Shown here in pieces: positions 50,891 through 63,914 of a stretch of DNA of 64,000 nt. This stretch comes from Auanema rhodensis. Taxonomy: Eukaryota > Nematoda > Chromadorea > Rhabditida > Rhabditidae. The first letter of the stretch is position 1; every line of letters starts with the position of its first letter. The notes beneath the pieces are model-generated. The model worked only from the letters and a program-made list of their open reading frames with translations, was not told where the DNA came from and ran no database searches. Both the position numbers and the translations under genes were made by a program. The stretch is from NCBI GenBank assembly GCA_964057225.1, contig OZ059896.1:4340001-4404000 (forward strand), read 5' to 3'.

Positions 50891-51594
50891 GTACATTTAA
50901 TTAGCATAAATTAAAGTTCACGTAAATTTCAAAGTCATGGTTACCATGCACCAATATCAATAAAAATTTGTTTTTAGACTAATATGGACTCGGAGAATCT
51001 AATTTTGAAAACCGCATCTCTTTATCTTTCACGTGAAGCGAGTTACATACCAAGTGCACATAACGTGTACATTTAATTAGCATAAATTAAAGTTCACGTA
51101 AATTTCAAAGTCATGGTTACCATGCACCAATATCAATAAAAATTTGTTTTTAGACTAATATGAACATGGGGAATCTAATTTTGAAAACCGCATCTCTTTA
51201 TCTTTCACGTGAAGCGAGTTACATACCAAGTGCACATAACGTGTACATTTAATTAGCATAAATTAAAGTTCACGTAAATTTCAAAGTCATGGTTACCATG
51301 CACCAACATCAATAAAAATTTGTTTTTAGACTAATATGGACATGGGGAATCTAATTTTGAAAACCGCATCTCTTCATCTTTCACGTGAAGCGAGTTACAT
51401 ACCAAGTGCACATCACGTGTACATTTAATTAGCATAAATTAAAGTTCACGTAAATTTCAAAGTCATGGTTACCATGCACCAATATCAATAAAAATTTGTT
51501 TTTAGACTAATATGAACATGGGGAATCTAATTTTGAAAACCGCATCTCTTTATCTTTCACGTGAAGCGAGTTACATACCAAGTGCACATAACGT
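50891..51594 (+). repeat. Four-monomer insertion repeating 48603-49306
   Basis: Monomers 290-293 (GACTCGG with A172; A97 with A172; C59; A97 with A172) repeat monomers 277-280, 13 monomers upstream. They separate two versions of the 7-mer HOR. Monomer 292 has private AACATCAAT and TCTTCATC. Confidence 0.85.
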
Positions 51595-52122
51595 GTACAT
51601 TTAATTAGCATAAATTAAAGTTCACGTAAATTTCAAAGTCATGGTTACCATGAACCAATATCAATAAAAATTTCTTTTTAGACTAATATGGACATGGGGA
51701 ATCTAATTTTGAAAATCGCATCTCTTTATCTTTCACGTGAAGCGAGTTACATACCAAGTGCACATCACGTGTACATTTAATTAGCATAAATTAAAGTTCA
51801 CGTAAATTTCAAAGTCATGGTTACCATGCACCAATATTAATAAAAATTGGTTTTTAGACTAATATGGACATGGGGAATCTAATTTTGAAAACTGCATCTC
51901 TTTATCTTTCAAGTGAAGCGAGTTACATACCAAGTGCACATCACGTGTACATTTAATTAGCATAAATTAAAGTTCACGTAAATTTCAAAGTCATGGTTTC
52001 CATGAACCAATATCAATAAAAATTTGTTTTTAAACTAATATGGACATGGGGAATCTAATTTTGAAAACCGCATCTCTTTATCTTTCACGTGAAGCGAGTT
52101 ACATACCTAGTGCACATCACGT
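51595..52122 (+). repeat. Collapsed 7-mer HOR unit, three monomers left
   Basis: Monomers 294-296: J with C80, a hybrid, and C with a private GGTTTCCATG. Compared with the seven-monomer unit on either side, monomers 3 to 5 are missing and monomers 2 and 6 are fused (see 51771-51946). The loss is four monomers, 704 bp. Confidence 0.83.
51771..51946 (+). repeat. Hybrid monomer 295, a 704-bp deletion junction
   Basis: Positions 59-123 match the second monomer of the 7-mer HOR (C59, T68, G79, T123). Position 142 is A, as in its sixth monomer (G'), and the next monomer is C, as normally follows G'. The second monomer at 49835 and 52299 has C142. The switch lies between 123 and 142. Confidence 0.78.
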
Positions 52123-53354
52123 GTACATTTAATTAGCATAAATTAAAGTTCACGTAAATTTCAAAGTCATGGTTACCATGAACCAATATCAATAAAAATT
52201 TCTTTTTAGACTAATATGGACATGGGGAATCTAATTTTGAAAATCGCATCTCTTTATCTTTCACGTGAAGCGAGTTACATACCAAGTGCACATCACGTGT
52301 ACATTTAATTAGCATAAATTAAAGTTCACGTAAATTTCAAAGTCATGGTTACCATGCACCAATATTAATAAAAATTGGTTTTTAGACTAATATGGACATG
52401 GGGAATCTAATTTTGAAAACTGCATCTCTTTATCTTTCACGTGAAGCGAGTTACATACCAAGTGCACATCACGTGTACACTTAATTAGCATAAATTAAAG
52501 TTCACGTTAATTTCAAAGTCATGGTTACCATGAACCAATATCAATAAAAACTTGTTTTTAGACTAATATGGACATGGGGAATCTAATTTTGAAAACCGCA
52601 TCTCTTTATCTTTCAAGTGAAGCGAGTTACATACCAAGTGCACATCACGTGTACATTTAATTAGCATAAATTAAAGTTCACGTAAATTTCAAAGTCATGG
52701 TTACCATGCACCAATATCAATAAAAATTTGTTTTTAGACTAATATGGACATGGAGAATCTAATTTTGAAAACCGCATCTCTTTATCTTTCACGTGAAGCG
52801 AGTTACATACCAAGTGCACATCACGTGTACATTTAATTAGCATAAATTAAAGTTCACGTAAATTTCAAAGTCATGGTTACCATGCACCAATATCAATAAA
52901 AATTTGTTTTTAGACTAATATGGACATGGGGAATCTAATTTTGAAAACCGCATCTCTTTATCTTTCACGTGAAGCGAGTTACATACCAAGTGCACATAAC
53001 GTGTACATTTAATTAGCATAAATTAAAGTTCACGTAAATTTCAAAGTCATGGTTACCATGAACCAATATCAATAAAAATTTGTTTTCAGACTAATTTGGA
53101 CATGGGGAATCTAATTTTGAAATTCGCATCTCTTTATCTTTCAAGTGAAGCGAGTTACATACCAAGTGCACATCACGTGTACATTTAATTAGCATAAATT
53201 AAAGTTCACGTAAATTTCAAAGTCATGGTTACCATGAACCAATATCAATAAAAATTTGTTTTTAAACTAATATGGACATGGGGAATCTAATTTTGAAAAC
53301 CGCATCTCTTTATCTTTCACGTGAAGCGAGTTACATACCTAGTGCACATCACGT
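52123..53354 (+). repeat. Second right-family 7-monomer HOR, copy 2
   Basis: Monomers 297-303 repeat 49659-50890 in order, 14 monomers (2,464 bp) downstream. I saw no difference at the classified sites. From its second monomer on, this copy also begins a 15-monomer segment (52299-54938) repeated at 60395-63034. Confidence 0.9.
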
Positions 53355-54938
53355 GTACATTTAATTAGCATAAATTAAAGTTCACGTAAATTTCAAAGTC
53401 ATGGTTACCATGAACCAATATCAATAAAAATTTCTTTTTAGACTAATATGGACATGGGGAATCTAATTTTGAAAATCGCATCTCTTTATCTTTCACGTGA
53501 AGCGAGTTACATACCAAGTGCACATCACGTGTACATTTAATTAGCATAAATTAAAGTTCACGTAAATTTCAAAGTCATGGTTACCATGAACCAATATCAA
53601 TAAAAATTTGTGTTTAGACTAATATGGACATGGGGAATCTAATTTTGAAAACCGCATCTCTTTATCTTTCACGTGAAGCGAGTTACATACCAAGTGCACA
53701 TCACGTGTACATTTAATTAGCATAAAGTAAAGTTCACGTAAATTTCAAAGTCATGGTTACCATGCACCAATATCAATAAAAATTTGTTTTTAGACTAATA
53801 TGGACATGGGGAATCTAATTTTGAAAATCGCATCTCTTTATCTTTCACGTGAAGCGAGTTACATACCAAGTGCACATCACGTGTACATTTAATTAGCATA
53901 AATTAAAGTTCACGTAAATTTCAAAGTCATGGTTACCATGAACCAATATCAATAAAAATTTGTTTTTAGACTAATATGGACATGGGGAATCTAATTTTGA
54001 AAACCGCATCTCTTTATCTTTCACGTGAAGCGAGTTACATACCAAGTGCACATCACGTGTACATTTAATTAGCATAAATTAAAGTTCACGTAAATTTCAA
54101 AGTCATGGTTACCATGCACCAATATTAATAAAAATTTGTTTTTAGACTAATATGGACATGGGGAATCTAATTTTGAAAACCGCATCTCTTTATCTTTCAC
54201 GTGAAGCGAGTTACATACCAAGTGCACATCACGTGTACATTTAATTAGCATAAATTAAAGTTCACGTAAATTTCAAAGTCATGGTTACCATGAACCAATA
54301 TCAATAAAAATTTGTTTTTAGACTAATATGGACATGGGGAATCTAATTTTGAAAACCGCATCTCTTTATCTTTCACGTGAAGCGAGTTACATACCAAGTG
54401 CACATCACGTGTACATTTAATTAGCATAAATTAAAGTTCACGTAAATTTCAAAGTCATGGTTACCATGAACCAATATCAATAAAAATTTGTTTTTAGACT
54501 AATATGGACATGGGGAATCTAATTTTGAAAATCGCATCTCTTTATCTTTTACGTGAAGCGAGTTACATACCAAGTGCACATCACGTGTACATTTAATTAG
54601 CATAAATTAAAGTTCACGTAAATTTCAAAGTCATGGTTACCATGAACCAATATCAATAAAAATTTGTTTTTAGACTAATATGGACATGGGGAATCTAATT
54701 TTGAAAACCGCATCTCTTTATCTTTCACGTGAAGCGAGTTACATACCAAGTGCACATCACGTGTACATTTAATTAGCATAAATTAAAGTTCACGTAAATT
54801 TCAAAGTCATGGTTACCATGCACCAATATTAATAAAAATTTGTTTTTAGACTAATATGGACATGGGGAATCTAATTTTGAAAACCGCATCTCTTTATCTT
54901 TCACGTGAAGCGAGTTACATACCAAGTGCACATCACGT
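53355..54938 (+). repeat. J-H-K-H then A'-H-J*-H-A' run
   Basis: Monomers 304-312: J with C80; H with G82 (TTGTGTTT); K; H; A'; H; J*; H; A'. The same nine monomers, with the same C80, G82 and G21 markers, stand at 61451-63034. G82 is found only in these two places (53531 and 61627), which makes it a good marker of the 8,096-bp duplication. Confidence 0.88.
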
Positions 54939-57754
54939 GTACATTTAATTAGCATAAATTAAAGTTCACGTAAATTTCAAAGTCATGGTTACCATGAACC
55001 AATATCAATAAAAATTTGTTTTTAGACTAATATGGACATGGGGAATCTAATTTTGAAAACCGCATCTCTTTATCTTTCACGTGAAGCGAGTTACATACCA
55101 AGTGCACATCACGTGTACATTTAATTAGCATAAATTAAAGTTCACGTAAATTTCAAAGTCATGGTTACCATGAACCAATATCAATAAAAATTTGTTTTTA
55201 GACTAATATGGACATGGGGAATCTAATTTTGAAAACCGCATCTCTTTATCTTTCACGTGAAGCGAGTTACATACCAAGTGCACATCACGTGTACATTTAA
55301 TTAGCATAAATTAAAGTTCACGTAAATTTCAAAGTCATGGTTACCATGAACCAATATCAATAAAAATTTGTTTTTAGACTAATATGGACATGGGGAATCT
55401 AATTTTGAAAACGGCATCTCTTTATCTTTCACGTGAAGCGAGTTACATACCAAGTGCACATCACGTGTACATTTAATTAGCATAAATTAAAGTTCACGTA
55501 AATTTCAAAGTCATGGTTACCATGCACCAATATTAATAAAAATTTGTTTTTAGACTAATATGGACATGGGGAATCTAATTTTGAAAACCGCATCTCTTTA
55601 TCTTTCACGTGAAGCGAGTTACATACCAAGTGCACATCACGTGTACATTTAATTAGCATAAATTAAAGTTCACGTAAATTTCAAAGTCATGGTTACCATG
55701 AACCAATATCAATAAAAATTTGTTTTTAGACTAATATGGACATGGGGAATCTAATTTTGAAAACCGCATCTCTTTATCTTTCACGTGAAGCGAGTTACAT
55801 ACCAAGTGCACATCACGTGTACATTTAATTAGCATAAATTAAAGTTCACGTAAATTTCAAAGTCATGGTTACCATGAACCAATATCAATAAAAATTTGTT
55901 TTTAGACTAATATGGACATGGGGAATCTAATTTTGAAAATCGCATCTCTTTATCTTTCACGTGAAGCGAGTTACATACCAAGTGCACATCACGTGTACAT
56001 TTAATTAGCATAAATTAAAGTTCACGTAAATTTCAAAGTCATGGTTACCATGAACCAATATCAATAAAAATTTGTTTTTAGACTAATATGGACATGGGGA
56101 ATCTAATTTTGAAAACCGCATCTCTTTATCTTTCACGTGAAGCGAGTTACATACCAAGTGCACATCACGTGTACATTTAATTAGCATAAATTAAAGTTCA
56201 CGTAAATTTCAAAGTCATGGTTACCATGAACCAATATCAATAAAAATTTGTTTTTAGACTAATATGGACATGGGGAATCTAATTTTGAAAACCGCATCTC
56301 TTTATCTTTCACGTGAAGCGAGTTACATACCAAGTGCACATCACGTGTACATTTAATTAGCATAAATTAAAGTTCACGTAAATTTCAAAGTCATGGTTAC
56401 CATGAACCAATATCAATAAAAATTTGTTTTTAAACTAATATGGACATGGGGAATCTAATTTTGAAAACCGCATCTCTTTATCTTTCACGTGAAGCGAGTT
56501 ACATACCAAGTGCACATAACGTGTACATTTAATTAGCATAAATTAAAGTTCACGTAAATTTCAAAGTCATGGTTACCATGCACCAATATCAATAAAAATT
56601 TGTTTTTAGACTAATATGGACATGGAGAATCTAATTTTGAAAACCGCATCTCTTTATCTTTCACGTGAAGCGAGTTACATACCAAGTGCACATCACGTGT
56701 ACATTTAATTAGCATAAATTAAAGTTCACGTAAATTTCAAAGTCATGGTTACCATGCACCAATATTAATAAAAATTTGTTTTTAGACTAATATGGACATG
56801 GGGAATCTAATTTTGAAAACCGCATCTCTTTATCTTTCACGTGAAGCGAGTTACATACCAAGTGCACATCACGTGTACATTTAATTAGCATAAATTAAAG
56901 TTCACGTAAATTTCAAAGTCATGGTTACCATGAACCAATATCAATAAAAATTTGTTTTTAGACTAATATGGACATGGGGAATCTAATTTTGAAAACCGCA
57001 TCTCTTTATCTTTCACGTGAAGCGAGTTACATACCAAGTGCACATCACGTGTACATTTAATTAGCATAAATTAAAGTTCACGTAAATTTCAAAGTCATGG
57101 TTACCATGAACCAATATCAATAAAAATTTGTTTTTAGACTAATATGGACATGGGGAATCTAATTTTGAAAATCGCATCTCTTTATCTTTCACGTGAAGCG
57201 AGTTACATACCAAGTGCACATCACGTGTACATTTAATTAGCATAAATTAAAGTTCACGTAAATTTCAAAGTCATGGTTACCATGAACCAATATCAATAAA
57301 AATTTGTTTTTAGACTAATATGGACATGGGGAATCTAATTTTGAAAACCGCATCTCTTTATCTTTCACGTGAAGCGAGTTACATACCAAGTGCACATCAC
57401 GTGTACATTTAATTAGCATAAATTAAAGTTCACGTAAATTTCAAAGTCATGGTTACCATGAACCAATATCAATAAAAATTTGTTTTTAGACTAATATGGA
57501 CATGGGGAATCTAATTTTGAAAACCGCATCTCTTTATCTTTCACGTGAAGCGAGTTACATACCAAGTGCACATCACGTGTACATTTAATTAGCATAAATT
57601 AAAGTTCACGTAAATTTCAAAGTCATGGTTACCATGAACCAATATCAATAAAAATTTGTTTTTAGACTAATATGGACATGGGGAATCTAATTTTGAAAAC
57701 CGCATCTCTTTATCTTTCACGTGAAGCGAGTTACATACCAAGTGCACATCACGT
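54939..57754 (+). repeat. H/J/A' run before the third 12-mer
   Basis: Monomers 313-328. A'-H-J-H-H occurs at 55467-56346 and again at 56699-57578, seven monomers apart, separated by an A87/A172 and an A104 monomer. The 1,232-bp spacing is that of the other HORs. Monomer 315 has G123 (55413), otherwise seen only in left-family C monomers. Confidence 0.82.
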
Positions 57755-59866
57755 GTACATTTAATTAGCATAAATTAAAGTTCACGTAAATTTCAAAGTC
57801 ATGGTTACCATGAACCAATATCAATAAAAATTTGTTTTTAAACTAATATGGACATGGGGAATCTAATTTTGAAAACCGCATCTCTTTATCTTTCACGTGA
57901 AGCGAGTTACATACCAAGTGCACATCACGTGTACACTTAATTAGCATAAATTAAAGTTCACGTAAATTTCAAAGTCATGGTTACCATGAACCAATATCAA
58001 TAAAAATTTGTTTTTAGACTAATATGGACATGGGGAATCTAATTTTGAAAACCGCATCTCTTTATCTTTCACGTGAAGCGAGTTACATACCAAGTGCACA
58101 TCACGTGTACATTTAATTAGCATAAATTAAAGTTCACGTAAATTTCAAAGTCATGGTTACCATGAACCAATATCAATAAAAATTTGTTTTTAGACTAATA
58201 TGGACATGGGGAATCTAATTTTGAAAATCGCATCTCTTTATCTTTCACGTGAAGCGAGTTACATACCAAGTGCACATCACGTGTACATTTAATTAGCATA
58301 AATTAAAGTTCACGTAAATTTCAAAGTCATGGTTACCATGAACCAATATCAATAAAAATTTGTTTTTAGACTAATATGGACATGGGGAATCTAATTTTGA
58401 AAACCGCATCTCTTTATCTTTCACGTGAAGCGAGTTACATACCAAGTGCACATCACGTGTACATTTAATTAGCATAAATTAAAGTTCACGTAAATTTCAA
58501 AGTCATGGTTACCATGAACCAATATCAATAAAAATTTGTTTTCAGACTAATTTGGACATGGGGAATCTAATTTTGAAAACCGCATCTCTTTATCTTTCAA
58601 GTGAAGCGAGTTACATACCAAGTGCACATCACGTGTACATTTAATTAGCATAAATTAAAGTTCACGTAAATTTCAAAGTCATGGTTACCATGAACCAATA
58701 TCGATAAAAATTTGTTTTTAAACTAATATGGACATGAGGAATCTAATTTTGAAAACCGCATCTCTTTATCTTTCACGTGAAGCGAGTTACATACCAAGTG
58801 CACATCACGTGTACATTTAATTAGCATAAATTAAAGTTCACGTAAATTTCAAAGTCATGGTTACCATGCACCAATATCAATAAAAATTTGTTTTTAGACT
58901 AATATGGACATGGAGAATCTAATTTTGAAAACCGCATCTCTTTATCTTTCACGTGAAGCGAGTTACATACCAAGTGCACATCACGTGTACACTTAATTAG
59001 CATAAATTAAAGTTCACGTAAATTTCAAAGTCATGGTTACCATGCACCAATATCAATAAAAATTTGTTTTTAGACTAATATGGACATGGGGAATCTAATT
59101 TTGAAAACCGCATCTCTTTATCTTTCAAGTGAAGCGAGTTACATACCAAGTGCACATCACGTGTACACTTAATTAGCATAAATTAAAGTTCACGTAAGTT
59201 TCAAAGTCATGGTTACCATGCACCAATATCAATAAAAATTTGTTTTTAGACTAATATGGACATGGGGAATCTAATTTTGAAAACCGCATCTCTTTATCTT
59301 TCAAGTGAAGCGAGTTACATACCAAGTGCACATCACGTGTACATTTAATTAGCATAAATTAAAGTTCACGTAAATTTCAAAGTCATGGTTACCATGCACC
59401 AATATCAATAAAAATTTGTTTTTAGACTAATATGGACATGGAGAATCTAATTTTGAAAACCGCATCTCTTTATCTTTCAAGTGAAGCGAGTTACATACCA
59501 AGTGCACATCACGTGTACATTTAATTAGCATAAATTAAAGTTCACGTAAATTTCAAAGTCATGGTTACCATGCACCAATATCAATAAAAATTTGTTTTTA
59601 GACTAATATGGACTCGGAGAATCTAATTTTGAAAACCGCATCTCTTTATCTTTCACGTGAAGCGAGTTACATACCAAGTGCACATAACGTGTACATTTAA
59701 TTAGCATAAATTAAAGTTCACGTAAATTTCAAAGTCATGGTTACCATGCACCAATATCAATAAAAATTTGTTTTTAGACTAATATGAACATGGGGAATCT
59801 AATTTTGAAAACCGCATCTCTTTATCTTTCACGTGAAGCGAGTTACATACCAAGTGCACATAACGT
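57755..59866 (+). repeat. 12-monomer block, copy 3
   Basis: Monomers 329-340 repeat 44027-46138 with the full twelve monomers, 78 monomers (13,728 bp) downstream of copy 1. Monomers 334 (G69 A87 A103) and 335 (A104) are separate, as in copy 1. This shows that the single hybrid of copy 2 is the derived state. Confidence 0.9.
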
Positions 59867-60394
59867 GTACATTTAATTAGCATAAATTAAAGTTCACGTA
59901 AATTTCAAAGTCATGGTTACCATGAACCAATATCAATAAAAATTTGTTTTTAGACTAATATGGACATGGGGAATCTAATTTTGAAAACCGCATCTCTTTA
60001 TCTTTCACGTGAAGCGAGTTACATACCAAGTGCACATCACGTGTACATTTAATTAGCATAAATTAAAGTTCACGTAAATTTCAAAGTCATGGTTACCATG
60101 CACCAATATCAATAAAAATTTGTTTTTAGACTAATATGAACATGGGGAATCTAATTTTGAAAACCGCATCTCTTTATCTTTCACGTGAAGCGAGTTACAT
60201 ACCAAGTGCACATAACGTGTACATTTAATTAGCATAAATTAAAGTTCACGTAAATTTCAAAGTCATGGTTACCATGAACCAATATCAATAAAAATTTGTT
60301 TTCAGACTAATTTGGACATGGGGAATCTAATTTTGAAATTCGCATCTCTTTATCTTTCGAGTGAAGCGAGTTACATACCAAGTGCACATCACGT
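59867..60394 (+). repeat. Three monomers before the shortened 7-mer HOR
   Basis: Monomers 341-343: H, A97 with A172, G' with T121 T122 and a private TTTCGAGTG. They parallel 279-281, but the C and J-C80 monomers expected next are missing. Confidence 0.82.
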
Positions 60395-60570
60395 GTACAT
60401 TTAATTAGCATAAATTAAAGTTCACGTAAATTTCAAAGTCATGGTTACCATGAACCAATATTAATAAAAATTGGTTTTTAGACTAATATGGACATGGGGA
60501 ATCTAATTTTGAAAACTGCATCTCTTTATCTTTCACGTGAAGCGAGTTACATACCAAGTGCACATCACGT
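60395..60570 (+). repeat. Hybrid monomer 344 (A59 joined to T68 G79 T123)
   Basis: The other monomers with G79 and T123 have C59 (17249, 49835, 51771, 52299). This one has A59 followed by T68, G79 and T123. It also sits where C and J-C80 monomers would be expected, after a G' with T121 T122. A junction between an A59 monomer (C or J) and the G79/T123 type, within positions 59-68, would explain both. Confidence 0.7.
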
Positions 60571-63034
60571 GTACACTTAATTAGCATAAATTAAAGTTCA
60601 CGTTAATTTCAAAGTCATGGTTACCATGAACCAATATCAATAAAAACTTGTTTTTAGACTAATATGGACATGGGGAATCTAATTTTGAAAACCGCATCTC
60701 TTTATCTTTCAAGTGAAGCGAGTTACATACCAAGTGCACATCACGTGTACATTTAATTAGCATAAATTAAAGTTCACGTAAATTTCAAAGTCATGGTTAC
60801 CATGCACCAATATCAATAAAAATTTGTTTTTAGACTAATATGGACATGGAGAATCTAATTTTGAAAACCGCATCTCTTTATCTTTCACGTGAAGCGAGTT
60901 ACATACCAAGTGCACATCACGTGTACATTTAATTAGCATAAATTAAAGTTCACGTAAATTTCAAAGTCATGGTTACCATGCACCAATATCAATAAAAATT
61001 TGTTTTTAGACTAATATGGACATGGGGAATCTAATTTTGAAAACCGCATCTCTTTATCTTTCACGTGAAGCGAGTTACATACCAAGTGCACATAACGTGT
61101 ACATTTAATTAGCATAAATTAAAGTTCACGTAAATTTCAAAGTCATGGTTACCATGAACCAATATCAATAAAAATTTGTTTTCAGACTAATTTGGACATG
61201 GGGAATCTAATTTTGAAATTCGCATCTCTTTATCTTTCAAGTGAAGCGAGTTACATACCAAGTGCACATCACGTGTACATTTAATTAGCATAAATTAAAG
61301 TTCACGTAAATTTCAAAGTCATGGTTACCATGAACCAATATCAATAAAAATTTGTTTTTAAACTAATATGGACATGGGGAATCTAATTTTGAAAACCGCA
61401 TCTCTTTATCTTTCAAGTGAAGCGAGTTACATACCTAGTGCACATCACGTGTACATTTAATTAGCATAAATTAAAGTTCACGTAAATTTCAAAGTCATGG
61501 TTACCATGAACCAATATCAATAAAAATTTCTTTTTAGACTAATATGGACATGGGGAATCTAATTTTGAAAATCGCATCTCTTTATCTTTCACGTGAAGCG
61601 AGTTACATACCAAGTGCACATCACGTGTACATTTAATTAGCATAAATTAAAGTTCACGTAAATTTCAAAGTCATGGTTACCATGAACCAATATCAATAAA
61701 AATTTGTGTTTAGACTAATATGGACATGGGGAATCTAATTTTGAAAACCGCATCTCTTTATCTTTCACGTGAAGCGAGTTACATACCAAGTGCACATCAC
61801 GTGTACATTTAATTAGCATAAAGTAAAGTTCACGTAAATTTCAAAGTCATGGTTACCATGCACCAATATCAATAAAAATTTGTTTTTAGACTAATATGGA
61901 CATGGGGAATCTAATTTTGAAAATCGCATCTCTTTATCTTTCACGTGAAGCGAGTTACATACCAAGTGCACATCACGTGTACATTTAATTAGCATAAATT
62001 AAAGTTCACGTAAATTTCAAAGTCATGGTTACCATGAACCAATATCAATAAAAATTTGTTTTTAGACTAATATGGACATGGGGAATCTAATTTTGAAAAC
62101 CGCATCTCTTTATCTTTCACGTGAAGCGAGTTACATACCAAGTGCACATCACGTGTACATTTAATTAGCATAAATTAAAGTTCACGTAAATTTCAAAGTC
62201 ATGGTTACCATGCACCAATATTAATAAAAATTTGTTTTTAGACTAATATGGACATGGGGAATCTAATTTTGAAAACCGCATCTCTTTATCTTTCACGTGA
62301 AGCGAGTTACATACCAAGTGCACATCACGTGTACATTTAATTAGCATAAATTAAAGTTCACGTAAATTTCAAAGTCATGGTTACCATGAACCAATATCAA
62401 TAAAAATTTGTTTTTAGACTAATATGGACATGGGGAATCTAATTTTGAAAACCGCATCTCTTTATCTTTCACGTGAAGCGAGTTACATACCAAGTGCACA
62501 TCACGTGTACATTTAATTAGCATAAATTAAAGTTCACGTAAATTTCAAAGTCATGGTTACCATGAACCAATATCAATAAAAATTTGTTTTTAGACTAATA
62601 TGGACATGGGGAATCTAATTTTGAAAATCGCATCTCTTTATCTTTTACGTGAAGCGAGTTACATACCAAGTGCACATCACGTGTACATTTAATTAGCATA
62701 AATTAAAGTTCACGTAAATTTCAAAGTCATGGTTACCATGAACCAATATCAATAAAAATTTGTTTTTAGACTAATATGGACATGGGGAATCTAATTTTGA
62801 AAACCGCATCTCTTTATCTTTCACGTGAAGCGAGTTACATACCAAGTGCACATCACGTGTACATTTAATTAGCATAAATTAAAGTTCACGTAAATTTCAA
62901 AGTCATGGTTACCATGCACCAATATTAATAAAAATTTGTTTTTAGACTAATATGGACATGGGGAATCTAATTTTGAAAACCGCATCTCTTTATCTTTCAC
63001 GTGAAGCGAGTTACATACCAAGTGCACATCACGT
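60395..63034 (+). repeat. Second copy of the 15-monomer segment at 52299-54938
   Basis: Monomers 344-358 follow monomers 298-312 in order at a constant offset of 8,096 bp (46 monomers). Shared rare markers include G79/T123, T34/C77, C80, G82, G21 and T140. Differences seen are A59 in the first monomer (344) and A142 in monomer 349 (61275-61450). Confidence 0.9.
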
Positions 63035-63914
63035 GTACATTTAATTAGCATAAATTAAAGTTCACGTAAATTTCAAAGTCATGGTTACCATGAACCAATA
63101 TCAATAAAAATTTGTTTTTAGACTAATATGGACATGGGGAATCTAATTTTGAAAACCGCATCTCTTTATCTTTCACGTGAAGCGAGTTACATACCAAGTG
63201 CACATCACGTGTACATTTAATTAGCATAAATTAAAGTTCACGTAAATTTCAAAGTCATGGTTACCATGAACCAATATCAATAAAAATTTGTTTTTAGACT
63301 AATATGGACATGGGGAATCTAATTTTGAAAATCGCATCTCTTTATCTTTCACGTGAAGCGAGTTACATACCAAGTGCACATCACGTGTACATTTAATTAG
63401 CATAAATTAAAGTTCACGTAAATTTCAAAGTCATGGTTACCATGAACCAATATCAATAAAAATTTGTTTTTAGACTAATATGGACATGGGGAATCTAATT
63501 TTGAAAACCGCATCTCTTTATCTTTCACGTGAAGCGAGTTACATACCAAGTGCACATCACGTGTACATTTAATTAGCATAAATTAAAGTTCACGTAAATT
63601 TCAAAGTCATGGTTACCATGAACCAATATCAATAAAAATTTGTTTTTAGACTAATATGGACATGGGGAATCTAATTTTGAAAACCGCATCTCTTTATCTT
63701 TCACGTGAAGCGAGTTACATACCAAGTGCACATCACGTGTACATTTAATTAGCATAAATTAAAGTTCACGTAAATTTCAAAGTCATGGTTACCATGAACC
63801 AATATCAATAAAAATTTGTTTTTAGACTAATATGGACATGGGGAATCTAATTTTGAAAACCGCATCTCTTTATCTTTCACGTGAAGCGAGTTACATACCA
63901 AGTGCACATCACGT
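63035..63914 (+). repeat. Five monomers H-J-H-H-H at the right end
   Basis: Monomers 359-363 repeat the order seen at 46139-47018 and 56875-57754, which in both places precedes a 12-mer block. Here the next monomer is A' instead, so the segment is not continuing the same way. Confidence 0.82.
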
